Source: Owenia fusiformis (taxonomy: Eukaryota > Annelida > Polychaeta > Sabellida > Oweniidae). From it: 64,000 nt of DNA. The position numbers and the translations under genes were made by a program. This document shows, in pieces, positions 1 through 11,758 of the stretch (position 1 is its first letter; every line of letters starts with the position of its first letter). Below the pieces are notes generated by a model, which was given only the letters and a program-made list of their open reading frames with translations, was not told where the DNA came from and searched no databases. Location: assembly GCA_903813345.2 (NCBI GenBank), contig CAIIXF020000001.1:46767885-46831884 (forward strand), read 5' to 3'.

Positions 1-203
1 GCTTAAAGAAATCAAATATAACAATAGATTCAGACGGGGATGTGAGCTGATGTTCTTCAAATCTATACATGAAGGTATATTTCATATTATTATGCCATAT
101 TTACTGTGCGTGTGACACAATGATTTACAATATTTATAATACTAAGGCAGCTCAATCTTCCTCCTCAAAGCCGGAATATAGAGAAGGCTTTGGACCGAAG
201 TAA

Positions 204-1455
204 ATTGCAAGACTTACGCCTGCCACAGCCATCGCCATGTTAATCAGTGTTTTTAAGTAGCGCAAGGATCCTGCCATGACCGTGGTAGTGTTATCGTGTA
301 AGCCTGGTATAACCGTGACAGGCTGGTATAACCGTGACAATGCTGTATTATATTCCAAGGCCTGTCATGACCCTGGAAGTGTTATCGTGGAAGCCTGGCG
401 CGACCGTAGCCTTTATTGTGGTTTATAAGCGAATCTGAACATTAATGTACAGTAGTAATTTTGATTTTGACATGATTAAGGTAGTTAAACACCATGATCA
501 TAGTGTTCAACTGTTTAATTGTAATGACAATCACTTAAAATTGTTAAGGATATTCCAAGCATTAATGTCATACATATTTACTAGTCATTGCAATACATTA
601 TAACGGTCATTGTAGGACTAAGCCTAAATTTCTACATTACCACCCTCATACCTGGCCTTGCAATACTATATTACATTGTCACGGTAAGGCCCGTAGCTAG
701 AATTTTCCAAGGGGGGTTCGTTTTTCTAAAAAATTCTAGGGGGGGTTCACTTTGGCAAATATGGCCAAAAATCACTCAAAAAGTAGTCAGAATGGTGAAA
801 AACTGCATGATTTTGAAAGAAATTTTGGCCAGGGGGGGGTTCGCCCGAACCCCCCCTGGCTACGGGCCTGACGGTCATACCAGGCTTAACGATCCCATAA
901 AACATTGTCACGGTCATGCCAGGTTTTCAAATACACATGGTCACGGTCACTTATATCAATCATACATTTCTACATTACCACTCTCATACCCGAACTTGGA
1001 ATACTATATCACATTGCCACGGCGGTCATACCAAGCCTTGCGATACTATATTACATTGTCATGGGCATGCCAGGCCTTGCAGTACTATATTACATTGGCA
1101 CGCTCATGCCAGGCTTTGCAATTCACATTGTCATGGTTATAGCAGTCCTAATCGTAAATTTCTACATTACCACTCTCATACCTGAACTTGCAATACTATA
1201 TTACATTGTCATGGTCATGCCAGTCCTTGAAGTACTATGTTACATTGTCACGGTCATGCCAAGCCTTGCAGAACTATATTACATTGTCACGGTCATGGCA
1301 GGCATTGCAATATAATACAGCATTGTCGTGGTTATACCAGGCTTTCACGATAACATTACCACGGTCATGGCAGGATCCTTGCGCTACATAAAAACACTGA
1401 ATAACATGGTGACGGTTACGCCAGGCGTTAGTCTTGCAACAGATAGGGTCTCAAA
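204..1455. mobile_element. Foldback element copy A with 39-bp minisatellite core
   Basis: The left arm (about 204-420) and the right arm (about 1315-1452) are near-perfect inverted repeats; GCGCAAGGATCCTGCCATG near 261-279 is answered by its reverse complement near 1365-1384. Between them lie diverged tandem copies of a 39-bp unit that includes ACGGTCATGCCAGGCCTTGC. The arms themselves contain minisatellite units in opposite orientation, so the whole element can fold back. A shorter second copy lies at 27024-27741. No transposase is seen. The open frames across this interval are repeat artefacts. Confidence 0.85.
686..870. mobile_element. 185-bp MITE nested in foldback copy A
   Basis: The ends are inverted repeats (AGGCCCGTAGCTAG at the left, CTGGCTACGGGCCT at the right), followed inward by G-run/C-run stretches. 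ACGGT occurs on both sides (681-685 and 871-875), consistent with a 5-bp target duplication. The matching place in foldback copy B is uninterrupted, giving an empty-site comparison. Diverged relatives lie at about 20697-20893 and 21443-21634. Confidence 0.8.
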
Positions 1456-1630
1456 AAATGGCCTCCGCCCTGAGATATCATTATTCACTGGCATTACAAC
1501 TGTCTATACTGTAGTCTAAATTCATAAACAGCACTTTCAAAAGGTTTATACTAGTAATATCACGATCACCTCTTATTTGTTTTGAATTTTTTGTTATGGA
1601 ATAAGACCAAATTTGGCGATTCAAAATCTG

Positions 1631-1660
1631 AAGCGGGAAAAATATTCGAAATGGCGGCTT
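1631..1660 (+). promoter_or_regulatory. Probable MIIP core promoter (E2F-like and YY1-like motifs)
   Basis: GCGGGAAAA (E2F-like) lies just before AAATGGCGGC (YY1-like), the usual arrangement of TATA-less housekeeping promoters. Downstream, GAG|GTGAGA at 1771-1779 is a good splice donor and TTTTTAG at about 2285-2291 a good acceptor. A non-coding first exon (about 1650-1773) spliced to the coding exon is therefore likely. The start site itself is inferred. Confidence 0.5.
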
Positions 1661-2330
1661 GAATTTGTAATTACAACATCCTTCAGATCGGCCTATTCAC
1701 TCATAACAGGCGGAGCAGGGATCAATTCAAAATTCTCCGATTTGGTTCATTATCTGACCGAAGCCAGTTTGAGGTGAGAATCAGGAGAATCGTGTAAACA
1801 TGCAAAAATTTTTTGTTTTACATTGGATTGAAATGATTTGAGTTTCAGCAGTCTCAGTCATTTAACAGGCCTATATACTTTTTAAGATATCTGAGGTATC
1901 AAGCAGTGGGTAGAATTGAAGGTGTTGAAATTCAGACATGGGTGTTTTAATCCTGAGCTTACATGTAGGTGTTCAAAAACAGAACAATGTTATGTGTTAA
2001 ACCTGCATGGTCAGTCACTTATGTTGGGTGCCCTCATGTTGGCTGCGGCATAGACATGTATCATCTCATTCATCTGTTATCAACTTAGTTATTTCAGATT
2101 TAATGTCTAGTTATATAAGTCACTAGTACCAGTCATATCTGATCTTTCACTAGATATTGCGGTCATCTCAATTTTAATCATGTCATTTTGATACCTCAGA
2201 AAGTATCGTTTAAAGCACAATGCAAACTATTATTACTTGTGCATAAACTTTGTTAGTAAACATAGCACTGCATTACAAATCATATTTTTAGATTAATATT
2301 CTGAGCAGTACTGAACATTACGTAAGACGG

Positions 2331-5300
2331 ATGATGGAGAATCTACGCTCAAAAAACCTGGACCTTCTTCGGAAACTTCAACATGGCCAGCAGAAACTCA
2401 AACTTAAATTATCACCACGTAGCAACAAAACCACCAGTAGAATTCTTAACTCTGACAGAAGGAGTAATAAAAATGCTCCGAATACACCTGCATCAGCTAG
2501 AAGAAAATTAGAAGCACTGAAAAAACATCATCTCCATTCAAGCCATCATCGAAAAGCCTTGTCTGAGGATAACAATCAGAAAAACTTAGAATCTTCCCTA
2601 CTTAATGCTTATGAATCCGCCTTAGCTGGGAGCCCTGATTTACGTAACTTCAAGGCAATGTCAAGTACTCCAAAATTTGATTTAAGAACTAAACGTATTA
2701 CTTCGCCAAAGTTTAGAATTGGAGTGAGACATTCTCCTAAGATACCATTCAGTAAACTGAGTCTCAAAGAGAAATTGAAAATCGAGGATGAAAATTTAGT
2801 GAAAGTGACACCTCCAAGGCCAACAAAACCGACCATAGATACCCCAAAATCAATTTTGAAGAAACGGAAAATTATCGATGATAACATTGTTGTTGATTCC
2901 AAATTTGATCATGGAGACCTGTCAAAAAGTAATAGGAATAAACGAGGATTAAACTTCTCCTACTCAAATATTGATGATTCTGTGTACATTCCGCCTTCTC
3001 GCTCCACAGAAAAGAAGAGAAAAGTGAGCCCCAAGAAAGTCCACTATCAGGCTAACAGGTAAACTATCATGTCTATAGTAAGTGTAGTGTATGTATTGTA
3101 GGTATATGAATTTTAAATTGTAATAACAGCTTTGGAATCAAATATTTAACTACATGTTAAGCATAGCTATAGATATATGTAGGTTACACATATGAATACT
3201 CATTGATCAATTGATTTTATCACCTTTATGAATGTACAAGTTAAAATGTCACATTATTTCAGTTTTCCCATGACTTTGAGGTCACGATTGGAGCCAGACA
3301 ACCATGATGATCGTTTAAATGATCCTGGAAATGATCGTTCATACTCAACAATGGTTAGGAATCTTAGTCAGGATCCGAAGTCTATTCTACTTTCAACTGG
3401 TGTGAAAACTCCTAAAAAGGTACTTTTGTCCCATTTTTTAAAAACTTGTTCAATGTATGCTGTATATAATTTGTGTGATCTTTCAAATCATTTTGAGAAT
3501 GAAAAATGATACCAAAGATTATCAAAATCAATATCATAAAACCATCAATCGTAGAATCTCTCTAGCCCCACTGTTTATCATTTTCAGACACCAAATAAGG
3601 TTCATTTCAAGAACTTCAGAAATTCAAGTCAGGATTGTGCTAACTCAAGCCATGATGTCTCAAGGCAACACTCATTTTGCAGTCCTGCAAACACCTCCTT
3701 GACTGGCTCAGCTAGGCGCAGGTCAGCACGGCTACAGCAAAGAGATGGTAACCATATCCTCTATTATCAGATTAAATTGAAAATTGCTCCCAGAAAAATA
3801 AAAACATTAATTTTTGGATTTTTCCTCTTATTTATGTTGTTTTTCTTCATCATTTTCATACATAATAATAAAATGTTTAATTTCTGCCAGTGTTGTGTAA
3901 TATTCTGTAGTTTCATCTACATTTACTCATTTTCGAAGCTCATTTAGGTGGTAACAACAGTATTTTGGATTATCACTATCAAAATAATATTTGAATAAAA
4001 ATAACAATTGACAGGGGTTTCATGAGATGTCAAACAATAGACAAAAAATATGAAAACAATCGGCAAAAATTATAATTTCAGCATGGTTAGTTAAAGTGTC
4101 TGTAAAAACAACAGGAAATAATGAAACCCCTGGATTAACAATATTTTATAAAACATAAAAAAACTACATGATTGCTGATTCATTGTATATGTATTCTATT
4201 GAAGGTCAACAGCCACTGCTAGGTTATGACTTCATTGCTGGAATGTTGGATAACACAAAAACATTCAGTGATTTCCCTGATGATTACTTCGAGAATCTCA
4301 AAGAGTTCCGTAGAGTTAATAAAGAAGACTGTGTTAGCAGTGCAAGAGGGTGAGTGAAATATGAATTTCCAAGAGAATATGTATTACTATAGTTGACATG
4401 TTAATATCTTACAAGGCAAAGTTATTAGTTATCACTTGTTTCAACTTATATAAACATTGTCACATCACACAAATTACATCATGCTTACAGTGAACAATTT
4501 CCTTACTTCAATCTGTATTTTGGTGAGCAGTTTAAATTATTAATCTATCCAGATATTTATCAAGAGTCAGGCATTTTCACGCCCGGTGATCGTGAAAATG
4601 GGACGGAGGGGGGAGCAAGCAATTTCTGGTAGAAAAATGAACAAATCTGCAAACATTATTTTTTTAGAAAAGGTTTATGATTTAATTGGTAAACGAATAG
4701 GCGCACGGTATGGTAAAATATGTCACATATTCTACAAATTTTTTTTAGCCGATTCTCTTCTATAAGATATATAGGTATAAGATCTATTAAAAAAAATGCT
4801 ACGCCACCAACGTGCAAAAGTCAATGTTTTTGCTTTAAATCAAGCATCAACGGTCTACACAACCTGCAATAAATATTTGTAAGTGACATTATCATCATAA
4901 AATTAATGACCTTAATGACTTAACAAAATATGTTTCCATACGTTGTATAAAAAATAATCGAAAATAATTAAAATGGGACTTGCTCCCCCCTCCGTCCCAT
5001 TTTCACGATCACCTGGCGTGTTTTATATCTGGATGATCTTTTGCAATGAAATCATTCCTTCATACATTATTCTTTCTAGGCACAGTGCCCTCCTGAAATA
5101 AATATAAAAAATAATGAAATACATATACACGTACTGCGAAATTTAGAGAAAAATCATCTCAGATAGTACATGTACTTCATTTAGTTATAAATATTCTACA
5201 GCTCCCATATTTCTTTCTCCGCATCAAATATTATCAAGAAAAAATTGAAATGAATCTTATATTCTTGTAAGTTGAATTCCAATTTTCCAGAGACAGTATT

Positions 5301-8300
5301 TATATTTTATATAATAATTAGTATTTATATTTTATATAAGTTGCATGTGTGCTCTTTGAGGATGAGTGCTCTTTAATGAGAATGGTATTAGTTCTTATCC
5401 CATACACTCCATACACTGTATCTCAAATTTAGTAAATATTTGAATTTATATTTATTTAGCTCTACATCAGCTCCACCAGCTCCTGAACCAATTTCTCCTG
5501 ATGTTGAACCACTGGAACATACATGTAAGAAAACCATCTTTATATATAAATTCATGGAGAATTCTTTGAAAATTGAATTAATTGATAATTGTAATAACAG
5601 ATTCATTCTTTTGTTTCTATTGTTAATTGATACCATAAAACTGGAAACTTTGTGAACTGGCTGGACTTCTCCCTGAATATGTGACGTTAAAAGATGAGGA
5701 CTAACCAAGAATTTTAAAAAGAACATCGTTACATAAAGATAGGTTCATTGAATTGTGGGTTATTCACCCTTCTAGTTTGTATAGCTAGTGTCCACAAAAA
5801 TAGATTGCTTGTATATGCATAATTAGATATTCATGACAAATATGGCAAAATAACGACAAAGTAATTGCATAAAATTACAGTAAATCTAACATTTAATTCT
5901 TCAGGTATTCATGGTTATACAGTGAATAAGAGACTGTTTACTGTACCCATGAACACAAATGAAGAGGGCAAAAGTAGATGCCCTATCTGTAATAAGGAAA
6001 GAAAGGACCCAAATTCAGAATCCCCAGCCTTTGTCAGGTAAGGAGATATTTCAGTCATAATTTTATGGTCAACAAGGCATTAACATGTAAAATGTCACTA
6101 CCTTCCACTTGTTGCCGACCACCACCACAATAAAATTGGAGACTATAGCATTTTGTTTTGCAAATCGAAGTGATTCCATATACATGTAGTTTTAGACCGT
6201 GTTTCTCTCACATTACTTTACTTATGTAATTGAAACGAGTAGGTGATCTTTTTTCATTTTAATGCTTTGTGATGTTTATTAACAATTATTTTGACTGTCA
6301 TCGAGTTCACTTGCAGCAAATTCAAGTATTACATAGCTGACATGTTTCAATACCCAGTTTCATAGCAATTGATATGGTCAAGCACAGAATTTCATTCTGT
6401 GTTTTCATAAACAACAAATTGTTCCTATCAGTTATTCTCATCTGGACTAGGCCTACCAAAACGATTTCTCCGAGTTCTTCTAAAATTCATCTAAAACTTA
6501 CAATTAAAATTGTCTTGTATTTCAATTACTGTACTTGTAGGATCAGTATACCACGGTCGACCCTGCTGACCCCATATAGAGTGAAACCTCACAGGAGGAA
6601 AAGCTATGACCCAACTGACTCATGTGCTCTATCAGAGGTAGGTAATGCATAATTCAGAATTTCTATTTTATACACAGAAAGATGTCACTATAGTATGGTT
6701 GTATATCACAGCAGCTTTTAAACTTGTCGTCAGGGCTCAAGCATAATGACTTTTGCATTCAGGAGAAAATGTTTTAGAAAGGACTCATTGTAACCATTAC
6801 ATTAACAGGGAGCAATTTGAAGGAGCAGATATTATGCATGTATTGTAACATTTTTATTTTCGTAAAACAACTCTGATAAAGAGCCATTGTAACAGATTTT
6901 TTCAGGTATTAAGCATGGGCTTTCAATAGATTTATTGAATGCCCATGATAAGAGGCAGCAAATATTTTTCTCTAAGAACTGAAATTTCTCAGAGAAGTGA
7001 TTTCCTTTTATGCAAGTTTAAGCAACAAATTTTTGCTCTGCTCTAGCTAATTATGAGCAATGCTGGTACATATACACAATGCTCTTACTTTATATGTAAA
7101 TTGGTCTTTTATTGATTGGTAAACTAGCCATAGTAATGATGATTTTAAGTTTACATTAGATACTATAATCTGTTTCTGTCAATAATGCCGAGCAACAGTT
7201 GATTGTTATTTTTTAATGATTTTTTTATGTTTGAGAAGTGTTAATATGTATGTTCACATATCTCTATGTTATTAACTACAAACATTTGCAAATATTTATG
7301 CAATTGATAAATGAGTATGGTGCATGTATACCAGGTCATTCTGTAGGTTTTCTAAACATCACTTTTATTTTTTCTGATTTTCAAAATTTTTCATTATTTA
7401 GGGGTCATGTTGGTGTTGACTTAGGCTAGAATAATTTGCCTTCAAACTATGGTTGTTAAATATTGAATTATATGAATAATGGATACCTTGTTCTTTGACA
7501 TAATATACCATAATACCATACTTTGATTAACCAAAGCGTGGGTTAATCACATCCTCCGAACGCAGGTTTCCATACGTCATCCACTTCCTTCTTCTAGCTA
7601 GAAGAAGGAGGTACGAGTTCTGGAGGCTTGGGTTTGGAGGATGGTAAATCAAAAAAGCCTTGCAATTCCATCTCCCTTTATGAGCAATGGTGGAAAGTGG
7701 AATCAGAAGCATATTGTGTATTGTTATTGTGTTGTATTACAGCATTGTTTGGCTGGTTGGGAATATATTGTGTATTGTTATTGTGTTGTATTACAGCATT
7801 GTTTGGCTGGTTGGGAATATATTGTGTATTGTTATTGTGTTGTATTACAGCATTGTTTGGCTGGTTGGGAATATATTGTGTATTGTTATTGTGTTGTATT
7901 ACAGCATTGTTTGGCTGGTTGGGAATATATTGTGTATTGTTATTGTGTTGTATTACAGCATTGTTTGGCTGGTTGGGAATATATTGTGTATTGTTATTGT
8001 GTTGTATTACAGCATTGTTTGGCTGGTTGGGAATATATTGTGTATTGTTATTGTGTTGTATTACAGCATTGTTTGGCTGGTTGGGAATATATTGTGTATT
8101 GTTATTGTGTTGTATTACAGCATTGTTTGGCTGGTTGGGAATATATTGTGTATTGTTATTGTGTTGTGTTACAGCATTGTTTGGCTGGTTGGGAGTGCTC
8201 CAAGCCTTCTATGCTACCCAGAGCTTCAACTGTGGATCTCAGACAAGCTGCTGATGGTATCAAAACCAAACTGTCTACAGTAAGAAACCACCTATTCAAA

Positions 8301-9013
8301 CCTACTTAAAGAATACGTTTTAACATTGTTGATTGTTCAGCATTTTGCCAAAATAAATGTTTTCATTTGAACTTCCACCTCATGAAAATGCCATTTTCAT
8401 GAAAGGATTACACACACATGAGTACAACGTTAGAAACAAATACTAAAATCCTACTAAATACAAATAGTATTGCATGTGTGCCACTGACAAAAAGATAAAT
8501 AAGCAATGATGGAATGCCATAATTAATACCTCATGTATTTGTAGTTAGATGCTCATTATTAATACAATGCATATTACACACTACAAATGTTCAATGATGC
8601 AGAGCTTTTTTAGATATTTTATAGTTTATACATGGTCTTTAGTCCTGTATGAGTATGGAATAGATATTATTTCTAATCCAAGCAAACAACATATATGGTA
8701 TATTTATTTTAATATTTTAGCTTTTTTGATTTTGTAATGACCGATGGAAGAAACATAACAGCATTTTCATATTTTTCAGACTCTTCTTGAAGCAGAAATA
8801 TTAGCCAAAGATTCAACAAAACAATACCGAGTTCCTATAGCAACACCATCGCCTAGAAACACAATGTATGATCTCCGTAGCAACAATAGTATCATCACAG
8901 ATGACTTACTGAACACAACACATAGCTTGAGATATCAAATGCAACGCATGGAACAGGATAGGAAGATCAGGAATAAGATAAATCAATCAAGAAATCATTC
9001 AATGAAACTTTGA
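2331..9013 (+). CDS. MIIP: MIIP homologue (migration and invasion-inhibitory protein), complete
   Basis: There are nine coding exons: 2331-3058, 3263-3419, 3588-3747, 4205-4349, 5460-5524, 5905-6037, 6541-6637, 8175-8279 and 8780-9013. All junctions are GT-AG and phases agree, giving 607 aa. Conserved MIIP blocks appear in order: an N-terminal leucine-rich helix (LRSKNLDLLRKL), a DPKSIL motif, LLGYDFIAGMLD...LKEFRRVNKEDC, C...VNKRLFTVP...CPIC, ISIPRS...HRRKSYDPTD, and HCLAGWE. The first CxxC of the human protein is CxxG here. Vertebrate MIIP (about 390 aa) binds IGFBP2 and restrains cell migration and mitotic progression. This protein is longer because exon 1 encodes a basic, Ser/Lys-rich region. 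AATAAA lies at 9298-9303. Family identification is firm. The start is the first of two adjacent ATGs. Exon 8 has an amplified acceptor, described separately. Confidence 0.9.
4548..5037. mobile_element. MITE with ~43-bp terminal inverted repeats (MIIP intron 4)
   Basis: 4578-4620 and 4978-5020 are inverted copies with about two mismatches (GGGACGGAGGGGGGAGCAAG and its complement). The similarity extends outward through ATCCAGATAT at the left and ATATCTGGAT at the right. The interior is AT-rich and non-coding. Confidence 0.8.
7711..8194 (+). repeat. Nine 54-bp tandem copies spanning the MIIP intron 7/exon 8 boundary
   Basis: The unit carries a T/G-rich tract, an acceptor (GTTGTATTACAG) and the first 20 bases of exon 8 (CATTGTTTGGCTGGTTGGGA). 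There are nine copies, the first lacking two bases. The last copy alone reads GTGTTACAG and runs into the rest of exon 8. Since 54 is a multiple of three and the coding frame has no stop, every one of the nine acceptors would keep the MIIP frame; upstream ones would add 18 residues per copy, up to 144. Confidence 0.95.
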
Positions 9014-9102
9014 ACTGGATACAAATCAAAAATTGGCCTGAGACTGTGGTGTGATAAAAACACTGAGAAAAGAGTGTGCTGTGATAAAAACGCTGAGAAA
9101 CT

Positions 9103-9218
9103 GTATATTCACATCGGAATAGCCTGACAACGGTAAAGTCAGATACCATTGTCACAAATGGTGGACATAACTGTCTGACTTAACCGTTGTCAGACTATTC
9201 CGGTGTGATATTCAGTAT
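9103..9218. repeat. Palindromic MITE in the MIIP 3' UTR
   Basis: TATATTCACATCGGAATAGC...GACAACGG...AAGTCAGA is answered by TCTGACTTAACCGTTGTCAG...TATTCCGGTGTGATATTCA, giving a hairpin of about 45 bp with a short loop. It lies between the stop codon (9013) and the AATAAA (9298), so it would form a stem in the mRNA. Just before it, GTGATAAAAAC(A/G)CTGAGAAA is directly repeated (about 9047-9100). Confidence 0.75.
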
Positions 9219-10223
9219 AACTGTATGTTAACCAGAGTGAAACTCTTAATTTTTACTTGGATTAAGATATGGTGCTTGTCTACTTTGGTTGTCAAGCAAT
9301 AAATGAAACAAAAACACAAAAATCAAAATAAAATGAATTTTTTCAGCAAGTATGAAATGAATCATATTTAAAAGAGAATGACAATTTTATATTTGTGTAT
9401 TTTTATTTCATTTATTGTGTAGCCCAAAGGACCATTGTTATGTTCTCTCTAATACCAATCCAAGTTGAGGATTCTGCTACTCTAAATAACTAATTTTGAA
9501 AGCTTAATTTTTGCCTTCCCTAATTTAGCTTGAATCATTTTTTTCTGTATTAGTTTATTTTTTATGAATCACTTTGAAAAACAGTTTGTTAATAGTCTCC
9601 CAGGAGGTCTTTCAGGGGTTCCATTAGCAGTAGGTAACAGAAAGACTTGTCTGGCAAGTTGTTATGAAAAATTCGAATAAATCCCTTTGATACCCCTCCC
9701 TTGCTGAATGCAGTCTCATGTTTCACACTATAATTCTCCATATTTGTAATAGACTGATAGACCATTCCAGTAAATCTGCCACCTATTGGGTACAATGTCA
9801 TTCTTTCAGTTTCAGGGAAGAAATAGGATTAACTTGTTTGTGGGTAAATTTCAAAACATTTTGTACATTTTGTACATTTTGTGTACACACATTGCAAAAT
9901 ATGACGTCATACATTCAGCCAATAAACATTAGTTGCCAGCTCACCAAAAATGGTCAGGATGTATTGGAACTATTGGTCTACTGTTTAGGATGTGAGTAGT
10001 GGAAAAAATAATAGGATATTTTTAATCTTATCATCCAAAAACAAGCAGAAATTAATTAATCAGAATAGCAATGAACAAAATTGCTTAGAAATTAGCACGA
10101 AACATTTGAAACGACCTCTAAAAAGCATGTCATTGATGTTTGCACAAGATTGTATATACAATATAAGTACTGAATTAAAGATTTAATAAGTTATTCAATA
10201 TTCAATGGTTTACTTGTTTATAT

Positions 10224-11329
10224 TAGTACCCCGGACAGGTTGTATGATGCAGTCATTTTTTTACTCTATATTTGCAATAGAACAACCATTCTTATCAAAA
10301 TTTTCATATGTTATTCTGGAGACAATTTCCAACATGGAAAAAAAATATTTTAACGAAATTCCCAATTTTATGATTTTGACAGGCTTTTTTCAAAAACACT
10401 ACACTGTCAATAAAATACAGGTTTTTGCTTGAACAATTGAACTTTTAACGTCATTTCAAATATTGTCTGGCTATTGAATTTTCGGCCGCCTAAAGTCTTT
10501 CCAGATATATCTGTTGCCATATTAATAACTATGGCTGATTATTGTTATTCACTTGAGTCATATTCAATATTATTACAGTGGACCAGGACAATAAAAACTT
10601 GTTGCTCTGGGTCTTGTTTTGTGAAATGTTCCCTAGATTGAGCCCAGATAGAGGAGGTCAATCTTCTTGTCCACGGACATGAGTTCAACCCGATTCGAAC
10701 TGTTCAATACTGTCCAAAATGAAGTAAAACATTACGAATCTCCAATTTCAAGTATTCTTGGCATTAGATCCTTCAGATATGTTAATATAGCTGTGTCAAA
10801 TTTTATCATGAAATTGTCAGGGAGACCTGACATTTTAAAAGCATGGTACAATTTACGTGCCATGGGCTTGCATGCTGAGTGATGGTGGCGGAAAAAACCA
10901 GTGGAGAAAAAGGTGCGTTATCAGAGGAAACATGACTCAGAGTGACAAGTTTTTCATTGGCCTAATGCACTGTAACAATATTAGGCCTATTGAATATGAC
11001 AAAAATAAATAACAATAATCAGCCATAATTAATATGGCATCAAATACATCTGGAAAGACTTTAGGCTGCCAAAAATTCAATAACTAGACAATCTTTGAAA
11101 TGAAATTAAAAGTTTAATTGTTCAAGCTAAACCTGTATTTTATTGACAGTGGAGTGTTTTTGAAAAAAGCCTATCAAAATCATAAAATTAGGAATTTCGT
11201 TAAAATATTTTTTTTCCATGTTGGAAATTGTCTCTAGATTAAAATATGAAAATTTTAATAAGAATGGTTGTTCTATTGCAAATATAGAGTAAAAAAACGA
11301 CTGCATCATACAACCTGTCCGGGGTACTA
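10224..11329. mobile_element. 1.1-kb foldback element with ~400-bp inverted arms
   Basis: The left arm (about 10224-10625) begins TAGTACCCCGGACAGGTTG; the right arm (about 10920-11329) ends with the complement. Identity is high over most of the arms, with small indels. The ~290-bp centre holds a 71-codon open frame (10667-10882) that I do not recognise and would not call a gene. No transposase is visible. Confidence 0.85.
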
Positions 11330-11360
11330 TATAACTGAAATGATTGTTCTTTCGATTTAG

Positions 11361-11590
11361 ACCAGTGTGAAAGAAATTATGGTCCCCGGGGATTATGGTC
11401 CCCCTTCTTAACGGCCTGTGTAACACCTGTGTAAAAGGGTAGGTGGTACTATCAAATTTTGGTCCTACTCTCTATTGATTTACATGGCGACCTATTTACA
11501 ATTATTTTTCCTTATTATTTATACACAGTAGGGGCCGTAAGGAAAGGGGACCATAATCCCCAGAGCACCATAATTTCTTTTACACTGGCA
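11361..11590. mobile_element. MITE family copy (AATTATGGTCCCC ends)
   Basis: CCAGTGTGAAAGAAATTATGG at the left is answered by ATAATTTCTTTTACACTGG at the right. GGGGATTATGGTCCCC repeats inside the ends. A relative lies at 46019-46193. No gene lies between 9304 and 11695 apart from these elements. Confidence 0.75.
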
Positions 11591-11758
11591 TTGCCTGCTT
11601 ATTTTGAACTGGGAACATGAGTTTTTGTATTAATGTAAATTATTTATGGAAGTTGAAATTCACGAAGTTGAAAGATTTTATGTATCATTCTCATATTTAT
11701 TTCAAGTATTCTGTTCTATACATCATGTTAGTGGTAAATTGGCCATCTACAGTTCTTA

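Noticed and set aside
588-1519. Several overlapping open frames on the plus strand
   Set aside because: They arise from translating the 39-bp minisatellite in different frames (repeats of [13 protein letters not shown] type), not from a gene.
7628-8309. Three overlapping open frames with perfect 18-residue repeats, suggesting a repeat protein
   Set aside because: The array is a duplicated intron/exon boundary of MIIP; only the last 35 codons of one frame are certain coding sequence.
10667-10882. 71-codon frame inside a foldback element
   Set aside because: No recognisable motif, no splice context, and it lies in the centre of a mobile element; kept only as a finding.
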